DNA of 64,000 bases from Paralvinella palmiformis (taxonomy: Eukaryota; Annelida; Polychaeta; Terebellida; Alvinellidae): positions 20,001-84,000 of the forward strand of contig JAODUP010000315.1 of assembly GCA_025642065.1 (NCBI GenBank), written 5' to 3'. Both the position numbers and the translations under genes were made by a program. The notes under the pieces are model-generated. The model saw only the letters and a list, made by a program, of their open reading frames with translations. It made no database searches and was not told where the DNA came from. Below, in pieces: positions 36,501 to 47,411 of this stretch (the first letter of the stretch is position 1; each line of letters begins with the position of its first letter).

Positions 36501-38996
36501 GTCATTCACCCACCAGCAGTGTTTTATGTGCTTGTTACGTTATGTTGCTCCATCACCAACAGAAAAAGCTGAAATTTGGACTGATTAGCCATGTTCTTGG
36601 CATGAAAATCTTCAGCATATTCCTGGATAAGCATTCTAAGGATGTAACAATAGGATATTGTTTTAATAATAATTTATTGTTTGGCATATGTAATCTGTAA
36701 ATCTGTTTTGGGTGAGTAATAACTGAGACCCCCACACACCTGTTGTTTTTTTGCTATCTATTCTTTATTTCTAATGTATTGCCTTGTTCTTGGTATGAAA
36801 ATCTTTGACAAAATAGACTGAAAACTCATGCTGCATACTGTATCCCATAGGTCTCGTATTTTAGGCCTAAAATATCACGATTTATGGTAGTACGTTCCAT
36901 TAAGCCTGCAGTATTTCCAGGTGACGTTTTGAACACAGGAAATAGTTTTGTTTTCATAATTTGTTATTGGCACCAATGCGTTTTGTATACTGTCAATAGC
37001 TCAAAGCAAATTATAATGCTTGTTTACACAAACTGTTAACGCCTACATAGGACAGCGAACTTTATTAACGGTTTTGATTAAACATGCAACAAACCACATA
37101 TGAAGCCCATGACCTATAATTATACATATTGTCAATTACTAATACTACCCTTTGATGGTACATTTTAGTCGCCAATGCGGCAATAACCAAGACGGTGTAA
37201 ATTACTGGTAGTGATATAAAAAGATCTGGGCCCGAGTGTTACAATCACGTCGATATAGTTGGACAGGTGTGATATCTTCGACCTCCTTCATTGTTGTTTG
37301 AACATCTTCAAAGATGTTGAAAGCCTCGACCTGACTTTAGACCAAATAAAACTGTATTCTGCTCAGGCACCATATTAAAAAAGATAGAGGTAAAGGATTC
37401 GGGAGTCAGGAGTGTTTGGACCTTTAGTGCTAGGGAACACGGTTCTGATGCTCGGCTACGCAATCACTTTGTTTTAACAAATATTTCTAAATACATAGAA
37501 ACTCATATCTGCATGTTTCTGGTGGTTTAAACGTCATTCGATAGATAACATCACCATGCATAATTGCCCCCACATGCAAGCCAATTCATCCCATATACGC
37601 ACACAGTGAAGAAACGCAAGTAAACCGATATTTCAATGACTGAAAAGAACTTTATATTACTGAAATTTAGAGTAGCAATGCATTGTGCAGGGCGTCAAAG
37701 CAAAACACCAATCAATTGACAAATACAAGCAGAATTTAAGCATGAAAATTATTTTCATTTCTTCACAATTCCATAGGACCATACGGCTGTTTTGGAGTTA
37801 TACAGTCGGGTAACCCCAACAAGATTATTTTTAAGACTGGCCTCAGTAATGGGCAAATACATAATTTGGGATATATAGCAAAAACAATCAAAAGCACAGG
37901 ATGGGTGCATTTAATTAGAGAACTGTCTACAGGTACATGAGCGGTACATTTAGACCCTAGTCTAAACGTATGTGCATGAATCTCTTTGTGCGAGGATGCG
38001 TGAGCATCTCTTTTTGAAACGATAATGGCTGAGTTGGTTTTAGATCGACAGAATCACACAGGAAATGCTGCCCTAAAGTTTTCTTAAACTACAGGTTTAA
38101 TCAATTAAACGGCTACAAAATTACAATACATAATATGTCTTGTAGTTGTAGAGCTGATGTTTAACACACACGCATGAAAAAAACTTGCGTACGTTTAAAC
38201 CCCAGTACTAAAGATACAGATGCAGAGTAATGCATTGACCTGAAGGCTGAAGCGTTTTCTTTCAGGTCAATGGACTAATCATCTAATGCCATTACAACCA
38301 TAAATAAAAACATATACATAATGGCTCATGTACATTTAGACTACAGGTTTAATTGTACGGCTCACGTACATGTACCCACTCACCCACTGCCTTTAATTAA
38401 GTAGTATTATGAACAGATCTATCATTTCTATGTATGCAGACTAGATAGTAGATCAGATAATGAGTTTAAGATAGGGATACATCTGTGACTTGTTCATGGT
38501 CCAGATATCCTGGCCCAAGCGCAGTCATCTCATAATGAGAAGAATTATCCTGAACGAGCTGTACTGTTATCAAAATGACAGACAATTACTGACTTAGATA
38601 TTCATATTCAATATGATATTGTGTCTTTGAAACTACGCAAGGCTTAGCCTTAGCCTTAGGCCGTTGGCAGCAAACCAAATCGCAGACGCAGGTGCATTTG
38701 TATCATTTTGTACGATTAGTTCAATAGTTGTGATCAGAACTGAATGACAGTGTACTGTTGTTATTTATTAATTAGCTATGCTTATCCGAAACACCTCAAT
38801 TTAATGTATATGTCAAAAATATGTACACATTTATTGTACTGTGAGTGTCCAATAGGTATAATTTCTGGGGCGGCGCATCATGATCAGTCAGACTGATGAT
38901 CACTGATCAGTCACGGTTAATATGTAACTACGATATTGATAACAAACCTTCGTTTATCGGAGAGGCTGTCTTCGCCACAAAAGTTTCGGCATCCAT
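18546..38996 (-). CDS. chaf1a: Chromatin assembly factor 1 subunit A (CAF-1 p150), 16 exons
   Basis: CAF-1 p150 deposits H3-H4 on newly replicated DNA in the nucleus and is recruited by PCNA. Exons in transcript order (high to low): 38996-38948, 34193-34119, 34000-33093, 32737-32693, 32473-32396, 30778-30609, 29837-29777, 29543-29466, 28432-28298, 28004-27928, 27811-27652, 26427-26350, 25427-25280, 22670-22519, 22088-21965, 19558-18546. They sum to 3351 nt, i.e. 1116 residues plus stop, and every junction is in phase. Family hallmarks in order: KQARLPFRV near residue 40; GKLDCFVKLM; a Lys/Glu/Arg-rich KER coiled coil in exons 4-8; a PIP-like box VLFTKFFTK; GPFIAFEVKDNMRLAP; KLLQFHENYRPAYYGTW; the acidic block from DYEVDSDEEWEEEEPGE through DGFFVPHGYLSEGEG; VLKPVCIGCLW; and the C-terminal PDLIRLVHGN plus the CWYVREEEL winged-helix region. 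It is longer than human p150 (956 residues, from memory), mostly in exon 3 and the C-terminal tail. The start is the only ATG in frame just upstream of the conserved N-terminus. Confidence 0.95.
19559..21964 (-). other. chaf1a intron 15
   Basis: Non-coding, with an S2 SINE at 20725-20873. Exon 15 ends at 21965 with the donor gtagga. The frame stays open past that donor to 21747, but using it joins the last exon in phase and restores the conserved order. Confidence 0.7.
20725..20873 (+). repeat. S2 SINE, truncated head
   Basis: B box (gggttcgaacccc), central domain (gtttcgcttcgcctc, attacctttggggg) and S2 tail (acagcaacattt). The A-box half is missing. In chaf1a intron 15. Confidence 0.8.
24336..24396 (+). 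repeat. 5'-truncated S1 insertion with 14-bp target duplication
   Basis: Only the last 61 nt of S1 are present (cccatttagcctacc to catcatcatca). It is flanked by perfect ccaagcagctttaa repeats at 24322-24335 and 24397-24410. The truncation plus target duplication is the signature of LINE-driven target-primed reverse transcription. Confidence 0.92.
25146..25210. repeat. (TA)n(GA)n compound microsatellite
   Basis: TA array running into GA array, about 70 nt from chaf1a exon 13. Confidence 0.9.
25280..26427 (-). other. chaf1a exons 12-13: acidic domain
   Basis: Exon 12 (26350-26427) and exon 13 (25280-25427) encode DYEVDSDEEWEEEEPGE, then a long Asp/Glu run, then DGFFVPHGYLSEGEG. This is the ED domain that binds H3-H4 in p150 homologues. 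The intron between them (25428-26349) has a short (TA)n array at about 25974-25991 and no recognised repeat. Confidence 0.9.
26545..26575. repeat. (CA)n microsatellite
   Basis: CA array in chaf1a intron 11. Confidence 0.9.
26896..27057 (+). pseudogene. Possible remnant of a BED-type zinc finger (hAT-like transposase)
   Basis: A frame ending HDDAANEMICKTCKGVLTK (26999-27055) has the C-x2-C spacing and context of a BED finger. The preceding frame reads KWTFEYWGRF, as in the N-terminal half of such fingers, but a frameshift separates them, and upstream sequence is Lys/Arg-rich. No transposase core or terminal repeats were found. In chaf1a intron 11, opposite strand. Confidence 0.3.
28611..28803 (-). 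repeat. S1 SINE, full length
   Basis: On the minus strand: gggcgcctccgtggtctag, gtagcgtgttggaccac, B-box (tgtttgaatctcg), central domain, then a (CAT)n tail at about 28611-28630. In chaf1a intron 8. No clear target duplication was seen. Confidence 0.88.
30033..30192 (-). repeat. S3 SINE
   Basis: On the minus strand: gcaaacctccaggttgcgag with B box (gagttcaaatcc), then tcctgtgcttgtggga and the S3 end (gaggctaaataac). It matches 31712-31862, 43828-43995 and 47412-47585. In chaf1a intron 6. Confidence 0.75.
30554..30597. repeat. (CA)n plus A-tract beside a chaf1a donor
   Basis: On the transcribed minus strand this is a T-tract followed by (TG)n, starting about 11 nt inside chaf1a intron 6 (donor 30608-30607). 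Confidence 0.92.
30868..30993 (-). repeat. S1 SINE, head-truncated
   Basis: Minus-strand central domain and tail of S1 with the B box (ttcgaatctta) at its 5' limit. The A-box half is absent. Confidence 0.82.
31195..31640 (-). repeat. CCAGGA-motif dispersed repeat
   Basis: On the minus strand: cagggctcccacacatcttg, ggaaaacatgg, aagtcctggaaatgtcctgg. Such gtcctggaaa-type interspersed sequence recurs in animal genomes. The boundaries are uncertain. Confidence 0.4.
31712..31862 (-). repeat. S3 SINE
   Basis: On the minus strand: gcactgcaaacctccaggtt, B box (ggattcaaatcc), catgcctgtgttt, and an end (ggatccatgttaaataac). It is about 20 bp from an S1 insertion. Confidence 0.78.
31883..32073 (-). 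repeat. S1 SINE with probable target duplication
   Basis: Full-length S1 on the minus strand. It is flanked by ctgtttttttaa (31871-31882) and ctgttttttttaa (32074-32086), which differ only in T-run length. Confidence 0.85.
33093..34000 (-). other. chaf1a exon 3: long N-terminal regulatory exon
   Basis: A 908-nt exon with ARLPFRVLTPKP at its start (equivalent to human QARLPFKRL), a basic NLS-like KKRKLSD, and GKLDCFVKLM (similar to human GPLDNFLRN). The rest is a low-complexity Ser/Asp/Glu-rich region. I see no clear HP1-binding PxVxL motif. It is larger and more divergent than the rest of the protein. Confidence 0.88.
34424..34604 (-). repeat. S1 SINE, full length
   Basis: On the minus strand: gggcgcctccgtggtctag, gtgttggatcacagatcac, a decayed B box, central domain, and an aacaatcatcat tail. 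Confidence 0.86.
34745..35172. mobile_element. Inverted-repeat (MITE/foldback-like) element
   Basis: The left arm (about 34749-34855) and right arm (about 35052-35170) are imperfect reverse complements of over 100 nt. Shared blocks are catttatgtcaaagagtgtc (left) against catttatgtcagagagtgtc (right, reversed), then acataaaacta, then gatgttggcac. There is no coding capacity and the target duplication is not resolved. Confidence 0.72.
36091..36401 (+). pseudogene. Decayed coding-like sequence of unknown family
   Basis: Three consecutive plus-strand frames read like protein but are broken by shifts or stops: INVTEDNNGDVVISA...LLRSDAYRQL (36106-36210), then EVFYQTTARELWNS, then KDAPFHLTPSDQIRQRYKEA...RLRKKDRWGNLNVT (36261-36375), ending at TGA 36399-36401. 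The Lys/Arg/Glu-rich composition and Trp residues are more like a real protein than AT-rich intron. I do not recognise the family. It could be a retropseudogene or transposon remnant in chaf1a intron 1. Confidence 0.3.
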
Positions 38997-39938
38997 GATA
39001 ACTTCCAAATCGCTACGAACACACGAAAAAAATTAACATTAATAAAATTAAACAAAGTCCTCAGACTGACATAATAATATAAATTACTCAAGACAAATTT
39101 GGCGGGAGTGCGAGATGCAGTTAATTCATCCCTGATTGTAATTGGTTTAAATATCATCATATTTAAAAAAGATAAATATAAATCATAAGTAAATATGTTA
39201 ATATTGTTGTTCACTACAATTACCTTGTGATTAATTTCATATTAAATTTGCTAAATATTGTATTAAAAAGATATTATTAATTTGGTGCGAACTTGCTTTG
39301 TCAACGTCGCAAATTTAGGCTAAAACGTATCTTACACATAGCGTGCTACATTTCGGCGTTTCTATGCTAAATCTAAACAAAAATAAATTTCCGGCACACT
39401 TAGATCTAATAACAATTATGAATTATTTATTTTCCATGAAATATGATATTACTGCTATTATATAGTATTTTTAACGTTTAAGCATTAAGTTGTAATTAAT
39501 AAAAAATAATATTCTAAACTTTGATGTGATTTTGAAGTGGGTTACAACTTGGAATTTTTATTGTCTGGATGTTTTATGGTGACGTTTATTGCAAAATCTG
39601 CATTCATTGTCATGCGCTACTTCTGTAAATCAGTCAGCATGGTTGATTCACATGAAATAATCCAAACGAAATAAAAGACAGGTGATTTGTTTGTGTGGCT
39701 TAGTATTTGAATAACCCTTTGATTGTTTTCACCTCTAGAAATTGCTCTGACCCAAAATACAATATTATTACAACAAACATGAGCGCCCATTGGTTTTGAT
39801 AATTGAGGATTGGATGGCCACAATAAAGATTATTTAATTTAATTAACATCAAATAAAACGTTTGAATTCTTGACTTTAATGGTTGATATGTCATTATTAA
39901 CTATGTGTTCAGTACTCTATACTGGTCAACGATTTTCT

Positions 39939-39971
<33 letters not shown>

Positions 39972-40309
39972 AGAGAGAGAGAGAGAGAGAGAGAGAGTTG
40001 TATCAATTATTTGTATTTTGGTTATATAATGATGTAATTCGTGTGTGTTAACTTTGAATGTGAAATGAAATGTTTTTCTGACGACAGAAAGCAAGGGACG
40101 ATTTGCACGTGCCGGTCATGGTTGAGACGAATTGGGGCGATGTGACATGGGGCGAAATGTGCGTAAACCGATACGGAATCACTGCATAAGAGAGGCCGTG
40201 TTTGAGCGCCTGTGTTTTTTGTTGTCAGATATTTCGTTGTCATCCGTTACCCTCATTTGCCACATAGCTCACACCATTTGGATATATATATGTAATATTG
40301 GATATCAAG
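38997..40309. promoter_or_regulatory. Head-to-head intergenic region of chaf1a and endophilin
   Basis: 1.3 kb separate the two divergent start codons, so both promoters and 5'UTRs should lie here. It is AT-rich for about the first 1 kb, contains a (TA)n(GA)n array (39943-39998), and becomes more GC-rich at 40080-40250, just upstream of the endophilin start. A TATATATA run sits at 40282-40290. No individual factor site was assigned. Confidence 0.5.
39943..39998. repeat. (TA)n(GA)n compound microsatellite
   Basis: Same TA-into-GA arrangement as at 25146, here between divergent genes. Confidence 0.9.
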
Positions 40310-40354
40310 ATGTCATTGGCAGGATTTAGGAAGCAGCTTAATAAAGCTAACCAG
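40310..40354 (+). CDS. SH3GL: Endophilin A, first coding exon (partial gene)
   Basis: ATG at 40310 opens the 15-codon stretch MSLAGFRKQLNKANQ, followed at once by a consensus donor (gtaata) in phase 0. This matches the N-terminal helix H0 of endophilin A (MxxAGxKKQxxKAxQ in vertebrates and insects), the amphipathic segment that inserts into membranes next to the N-BAR domain during synaptic-vesicle and other endocytosis. The exon ends exactly at the end of H0. The start context has A at -3. I recognised no exon for the next conserved stretch (EKxGGAEGT) up to 64000, so the rest of the gene should lie downstream of a first intron longer than 23 kb. The call rests on 15 residues plus a donor. 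The SH3GL1/2/3 paralogue cannot be decided. Confidence 0.78.
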
Positions 40355-41742
40355 GTAATATTCGCATTAGAGTCACACTTTCCCATCATCTTATAAAGAC
40401 TTAGTCTTATTCATTTAGAATAGATCTATCTATCTGAGTATCTCTCCTCAGGCTCAGGCTGATACCATTGGTGATGGTAATGTTACTGGTAGTTTGTCGC
40501 TTGAAGTGGCCGCATTTACTGTGAAGGATGTTGGTATGCAATGGGAAGCAAATGATTACATTGAAATAAACAACAGCAGCTATGACTATCGGACTCCTGT
40601 CGGCACTTGTCAGGGGGTCCTGTGACCAGTCAGTTACTGACTTGCTAGATCTAGGTCTAACACTTAGTCAGACTCTTAGATCGTATTCTTATCGTTAATA
40701 TATAGTGACAAATTGCTTTGTATGAAATGACGAATATTTATATAATATTTGTCTTATTATTTAGCCTAGGTTTGTTGGGAGCTGATACTATTCAAATTCT
40801 GTTCAGAAACTATTCTAATCATTGTCATAATAATTGTGAGAATCTGGGTCACATAAAATTGATAAATGATAGATAAATTTAATACTTAAGTATGGGAGGA
40901 TCTATATGGTGAAAAAGCACACCTAGGATGAAATGCCCTTGCCTTATCAGGCTTATCATCCTTATGAGTTATGGGGGAAATGGACAAACCTCTACCCTAG
41001 TCTATCATCTATGTCATATCCTGAATAGGTTGAAGTTGTTTGAAGTTTGAAATAAGAAAGCGATATTAATACAGAATTCAATTAAAAAGTTATATTCATA
41101 AATAATCAACTTTTATGATCTCTTTGATCCTCTTAACTGCAATTAGACATCTACTAGTATCTTGGCAGCAGCATGGTTCATTGACTTTGTTTCTATTGAA
41201 CTGTAGTGCAATTTAAAGAGAAGCCAATGAACAATTGATAACAGAAGCCTCTCTGATGCCAAATGATATTTGTCAATTAAGTTATGAAAACTTATAACAT
41301 AGATGTGGGTGCTTTTGTCCATTTTTTTCCACAACACACAAACCATTTGTTTAGCCTACCATGTGCCATCAAACACCATCACTATCAAAACTATTTTGGT
41401 AAATGTGTGTGTAGATGTTGTCATTATGAAATTAGCACAGGAATGGTTTTAACAGGGACTGATCTTGAAAGATCATTTTATTCAAAGCCTTAATGACGTG
41501 GAAGATTAATTTTAGCCAGTCAAAAAGGTATTGACCTATTATATATATCTTTCTATGAAGGCGTGAAAAACAATAGCAGCACCCTTATACAAATATTTCT
41601 TCCTAGACACCATTGAGGCATTGATGCGAGATACTGCTGCAGGCATCCCTCCTTCTTCCCTAGCAGTTACATCGGTGATAATTCCATCTAACAATTCATA
41701 TTGATCCAATGTTCTGTTCTTCCTCTAAAGTAAACTTATGCG

Positions 41743-41830
41743 TTGTTCCAATGGCACAGTAGATAGAGCAGTGTGCTGTTAAAACCTCCAGGTTATGGGT
41801 TAAAATCTGGGATTTGTTTCCGTTGGCAGA
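41743..41830 (+). repeat. S3 SINE, partial
   Basis: gttgttccaatggcacag, gagcagtgtgctgttaaaac, ctccaggttatgggtt. The head half of S3 directly precedes R1 copy 3. Confidence 0.65.
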
Positions 41831-41879
41831 TGCCCCCAGCCTTTTAATTTTATTACCAGGACCAAGGCTAAACAACAGC

Positions 41880-42300
41880 AGGGATGGGAGTTTTTCCAGA
41901 GCTGAGAGTGAAAGTAACATTTTGGAAATGGAGAGTGAGTGAAACTGGTGGTTTGAAGAAAATAATTATTTCAGGAGACTTATTTTATCCACACTCAAAT
42001 AATCTGAGATTGTCCTAAAAATTTGTGGTTCACTTTGCTCTCCAATTTACTTTTCTCAGTTTATTTCTCTGCAAAGGCCACTCATGCCTGCTAAGGGGTG
42101 CCTCCGTCATCTGGTTGGTATCGTGTTTGACCACAGATCACTTCCAGTTCCACCTGAGCTCGATTCTCGGCATGGGCACGTCTGAAGGGTGTTTCATCTT
42201 TGGTTGATTACCTTTGGAGGTCATTTAGCTTACCATGTGCACAAAGGTGGCTGTAAAAAACATTGATCATCTCATGCCTGCTAAGGTGAATTTTATGGGA
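41880..42300 (+). repeat. Dispersed repeat R1, copy 3, interrupted by an S1 SINE
   Basis: R1 blocks gagtgagtgaaactggtgg, ttttatccacactcaaataa, gattgtcctaaaaat and gccactcatgcctg. They are split at 42097 by S1 and resume at 42271. Confidence 0.8.
42097..42270 (+). repeat. S1 SINE nested in R1, 16-bp target duplication
   Basis: S1 head (gtgcctccgtcatctgg), B-box region, central domain and tail (aacattgatcat). It is flanked by perfect ctcatgcctgctaagg repeats at 42081-42096 and 42271-42286. The first lies in R1, so S1 is the younger element. Confidence 0.93.
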
Positions 42301-43827
42301 AATATGGCAACAGTTAGATGATAGCTTTTGTTGAGATAGCAGAATAAACATAGCAGTTAGGATGAGATTTGTGAAATAATTCAACCGTTTAATGGGCCAC
42401 CGTTAGATGAAAATAGAAGGTAGCCCTAGCTCAAATAAAGCTATTTAGTTAATATAATTAGCAGAAATTGGCTTTATTTAAAAACAAATACTCGGCAAAG
42501 CTGCTCAAGCAGATTGAAAATAATAGTTTCATTGTACATTACTTCCTAACCATTAGTAACAGTGGCTTCGAATAAAATGAGTTGGCGTTAAATTCTTTTA
42601 AAAATTTAATTATGTATTTCTAATTATTCTGATTTTGGTTTACTGGATGAACTTATATGTAATGTTTTTGCTTCTGACCCCTATTATGAATGAATCGGGC
42701 TAACACTTTAGCCCGGGTTGAACCAGTGTGGCTCAGGCCTATTCGCTAAACCTAGGTTTTACTAGTTCAACCCAATTTAAAATGAGTTTTTGTTATCCAA
42801 AAACAAATTACATAACTAAATCAGAAACACATAACAAGTGGCCTTTGGAATGTCTGTGTTTTATGACAGTTGTGTTTGTAAACTGAAACCAGATATTTGG
42901 TGTAGTCATCTTAAGAAGACGTATAAGAGCGTGCTTCATGGTCCCAGTGTTGAGTGGTAGGTGCTAAGGTTGAGAAATACCATGAATTAGAGCACTGTAT
43001 TACAAACGTTCTGATCAGGATTTCCATAATAATGTTGTCTCTCTTTTTGGAGATTGTTTTGCCTTGAGAGTTGTCCCTCAGCAAAATAAAGCCCATTTAA
43101 TCGCTCACTCATCTTTACCAACAAGATACCAATAACGCATTATAAGTTTACAGGTTCCTAGTTTGTTTCAAAGTTTCCTCTAGATGAGGTCATATGATGC
43201 TGCATTAGCTGTGAAGGATAACAGTTTTGTTACCAAGGTAACAAGTCCAGGACCCACTGCAATGTCTGATGGTAATTCAGTACATGTTGATGAAATATGT
43301 TTTAAAAAGAGACCAAGCTACCTAGTATTTCTCACTGTCCTAGGAAATATGCATATTTCCTGGAATATTGAAAACCCTGACCCCAGTTTACGCATAAATT
43401 TATCGTCGATATTATTACTGTACAACAAATTAATTCATATTGATCTGCAAAGGAGGAACTCTTAATTGTTTCAACATGCAGTGTTCATAATGTTCTATAC
43501 AGTGTCTGCAATCTGACACAGCTCAGGTTTCAGAAAATATCCAACTCACATTATAATTTGATGCATTTCCATACCCCAAAAAATCATTCAACTTAGCTAC
43601 AGACACCCACCCACAGCGTCTGTTGTGGGTAGTGTGTTTATTTTATCTAATGTCCTGAACGGCTGAAGCCCTCTCCTCAGCACCACTAACATCAGTAGCA
43701 ATACATAAAAGATTGAGTTGAAATGCCATGAACATGGTCATTGCTATTGTTTGATCCTCAGGGGTGGGGTCTGTAATATTGTAATTGTTCTCAATGAAGT
43801 GGTGGGGCCCATTTACATTCAGAGATC

Positions 43828-43995
43828 ATTTGAGTTGTTTAGCATCAGCCCTGGTCACACATGTATAGGACATATGGATGAGAGGCAGCATCATCCATGT
43901 AGGGAAATAAATCCCACAAACACGTGAATGAGCTCGATTCGAACTCACAACCTGCAGGTTTGCAATGCTCTAATCACTGTTGAGGTATGATAAGT
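43828..43995 (-). repeat. S3 SINE
   Basis: On the minus strand: gcaaacctgcaggttgtgag, B box (gagttcgaatcg), cacgtgtttgtggga, and an end (gctgatgctaaacaactc). Confidence 0.75.
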
Positions 43996-45594
43996 TGTTA
44001 TCCAGTTTGAAATGTTGCCAACAGCCTTTTGTCTGATCGTGAATTATGTGCAAACCCACACCCTTTTGTCTGATCTTGAATTATTTGCAAATCTGGTAGC
44101 CCTCCACTTTGACATTCCAAGACTAATATTAACAGGGATTAGCTGACTTTCTGTTAGCTTATCGGTAGGGGCAGTGTTTAATTTTATCTATCTCTTGTTT
44201 ACAAAACACATACTGTGGTGTTTATCCCAAACATATTGGTATCTTTCCAGTGTGAAATGCATCAGTTATTTTATTGTCATTTGTGTTAAGTAGAACTTTG
44301 TGTGTGTAAACGCTTTACTAAATTTTATCATTTTTAAACATCAGTTTCGCTGACTATTTTTTGTTGCTATAATTCCATACAGGTTACTAATGTCTGGACC
44401 AGGAATGAAGTGGGTGTATCAGGGAGAAAAAATGTCCTATGTCATTTGTTGTATAGTTTGTCTGTATTTTGGTGTTTCTGAGCTATAGATAAATTTCAAG
44501 ACGCCATTTAACACCCACTCATTTCCAAACGGCTTGTTAGAGCTAAACTTCTGCTGTAGTTCTCACTGAGCTTTGTTGCGCGATTATATTTTTTAGAGAA
44601 GATTAGTCATGTAGATGTGTGGTGGAGAAATGCTGCATAAATACTGGCACCACATTGGAAGTGGATTTTACTGAATTATCTTAAAAGTTGTACTCACTAC
44701 TTAGGTATATATACACTCAGTTTGGCAACAGATTACAAAATTGTTTACATAGAATAATCTTTAACAGATGAAGCTCTCGCTAATAACTGAATGAAGAAAA
44801 GTTTAATAAAGATTTGTTACTATTTAAAAAAAAAACAGTCTTCTGGTTATCTTAATTCATAAAGTGCCAATAAATTAATGTTGTTACAATATTAAATATT
44901 GTCTGCTGTTCAAAAGATAGTGCTTGGTGAGACAATTTTGATAATTGTCCAATTTGTGGGTGTTAGTTTAGTGTTATAAAAATGCATAATTTAAGTAACA
45001 AAATTGCACAATTCAAATGTTGACATCAGGTGCCTGGATGTGTCCTATATCATGTTGATTTGATGTGCATTTTAATTAGCTTCAGGCAAGCATCAAAATG
45101 GAGTCACTCATGTGCTGGTGACAATGTTTTACCTGTCATATTTCTTTGTTAATCCTCATATAACCCATATACACAGAGAATTACATTGCCATGGTGGATG
45201 GCCCAGATCAATAATAGGTTCACCCTCGTTAAATCTCGGTGTTCGCCATGTTCAGGGCCAGACTGGCCACCTTTAAAATGTCATTGTTCATAATGCTGTG
45301 CCCAATCAGTCGTGTATCTAGTTGTTCTCTAGCCACACCGAGCTATCAGAATTTAGTGGAAGTTTGTGCATTCATGTGATTGTGAACATGTCATTTCTGA
45401 ATGAGCAGCCTATTTCCTTTTTACAATGATGAACCTTACACATATGCACATACTTGTTTAGTAAATTAGCAGCTGTCCATGCACACACCAAAAAGCGAGA
45501 GAGAGAGACTATTCAGCACAACAGCTTGAACATAACAGGTATTGCTCCATGTTTGCCATTTAAAGGTCAGTCATGATCATGCAGTTGTTCTTGT

Positions 45595-45745
45595 AATGCA
45601 GTGATTAAAGCATTGCATTGCATACCACCAAGTCAGGGTTCGAATCCAATCAATCAATCTGCATTTGTGAGATGTTTATCAAAGCAATTGCTCCTCTCCT
45701 ATTAATGTCCCAAATGTTACAAGCACTGAGGCTAACCAAACACCA
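45595..45745 (+). repeat. S5-like tRNA-headed repeat, degenerate
   Basis: tRNA-like head with B box (gggttcgaatcca), then gcatttgtgagatgttt. It ends near gctaaccaaac. Assignment to S5 rather than S3 is uncertain. Confidence 0.4.
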
Positions 45746-47411
45746 TCTCACTCGTGATCACCAGCATCATCCAGTAGCCTTTAATTAGTACCATTCTGCA
45801 TCAAGCATGTGACACAGTTGTGGCCGAGACCGCCAGACTTCATACCTTTTTCATTATTCAATCCTCGTTTTGTTTCTGTGAACCTTTCATCTGACACAAT
45901 TCAGGCAACGTAGTCTATCACATTTCTCCTTCACCTGCAAGAACGTGGCTATGACTTGGTCTTAGTAGCATAAGTGTGTGATGCAAATTCAGTAATCATA
46001 ATATTCGATGGAACCTGACCGATGTCATGATAGCCAAGTGTAGTCGCTTAGGTTAGGTTTTTTCTGAAGTATTCGAACGTTTATTTCTTGATTTCCATAT
46101 CAGAAAGACAGTAGATGGACACTCAGGATGATTACTCACTAGAAGATTTCAACTGGAATTACACAGCCTGTCTTTCACTTATTAATTACTGAAACTAATG
46201 AAGAGAGACTTCTATTAGATTTGATTTTTACCATTTCTGAGACACTATAGATTTTAATCATCATTGTTATGAATCATAATTCTGCAAAAAGTAATGGAAG
46301 TTGGGTTGGGTTTCTTCCCAAAAGAAAGGTATTCCTTCCCTTCCGATGGGAAGAGATGGATTTTTACCGGGAAGTAGTTGGGAAGAATCTCCCAAGTGTC
46401 ACAGAGTCGGTGACAACAATCAACTGATGAGGTGACCATTTAGCACTCTTGTAACTGGGATGTAGAGCATATACCACAAGGTGCTCCATTGTGATGGCTT
46501 GGTTGAAACATTTCTTAACAAATCATATCTTAATGTTCCATAAGAAGTGAGCAATACCAAAATTGAGGCTCTTTTTAAAGGGTCTTTGTACAATTAATCG
46601 ATGAACAAGTGTTAATCAGTTAGTGAATCCCGTGATCAGCAGTTCCATGATGCACACGTGGATCGTTAGTTGTCGTCCGTCATGTATTTTCATAATTTTT
46701 CATTAATAAAATCAAGATGAAATTAAAAAGCACTTAAGTTAGTATTTATCATAATAGTTTGGTGAAAATTAATCATTATTAATTGAATAATGATGGAATA
46801 ATAGGCAGCATTGTGGTGCGATTTTGTTCCGACTCTGGGTCTTATTGGGTTGAATCCTATAGCTATGTGTGTTAAAGATGGGCCAAAATATCTTTCCTTC
46901 AGCTGGTAGGAAATATAACATGCACATAAGTCGAGTTGCTTTTGAGAACTCCCTTTTCCCTGCCAAAAAAGATCGACTTAACCGCGATTATTTATGGTAC
47001 AATTGTTTTCAAATCAATTTTAGTTTCCTCCATTTGTCCCCAAAGATTTGTTCCAAACCAGCATATACGTATCAGAATCTTATTATAATTTTTTTAAGTG
47101 CATATGTGTATGAATAGCATGAAAAATATGTTAATATTTGTCAAAATGGAAGGAAGGAAAGTATTTCTTCCATAATGGAAATAACCTGGTTTTTACCGTG
47201 GTTTTTACCGTCCATAGAAGAAACATGCCAACCCTGGAAATAAGGACTCATATATTGGCAGAATGTTATACCCTGCCTGACACAAAGATATTTCCACTTT
47301 CTGGGGGGGATGGGGGGGGGAGTGATGTATATTAGTAATTTGTTTGAGAATAAAAATATGCTTTATGCAGACAAAGTTGTGTTAAAATTTTATAAACCAA
47401 TTTAAACCAGT

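Larger units (their letters stand above)
34194..38947 (-). other. chaf1a intron 1
   Basis: 4.75 kb holding an S1 copy (34424-34604), an inverted-repeat element (34745-35172) and a decayed coding-like stretch (36091-36401). From 36440 to 38947 I see no recognisable element or coding sequence. Confidence 0.7.

Noticed and set aside
43496..43560. Endophilin exon 2 candidate (acagctcag then VSEN)
   Set aside because: The frame hits a stop within a few codons and lacks GGAEGT.
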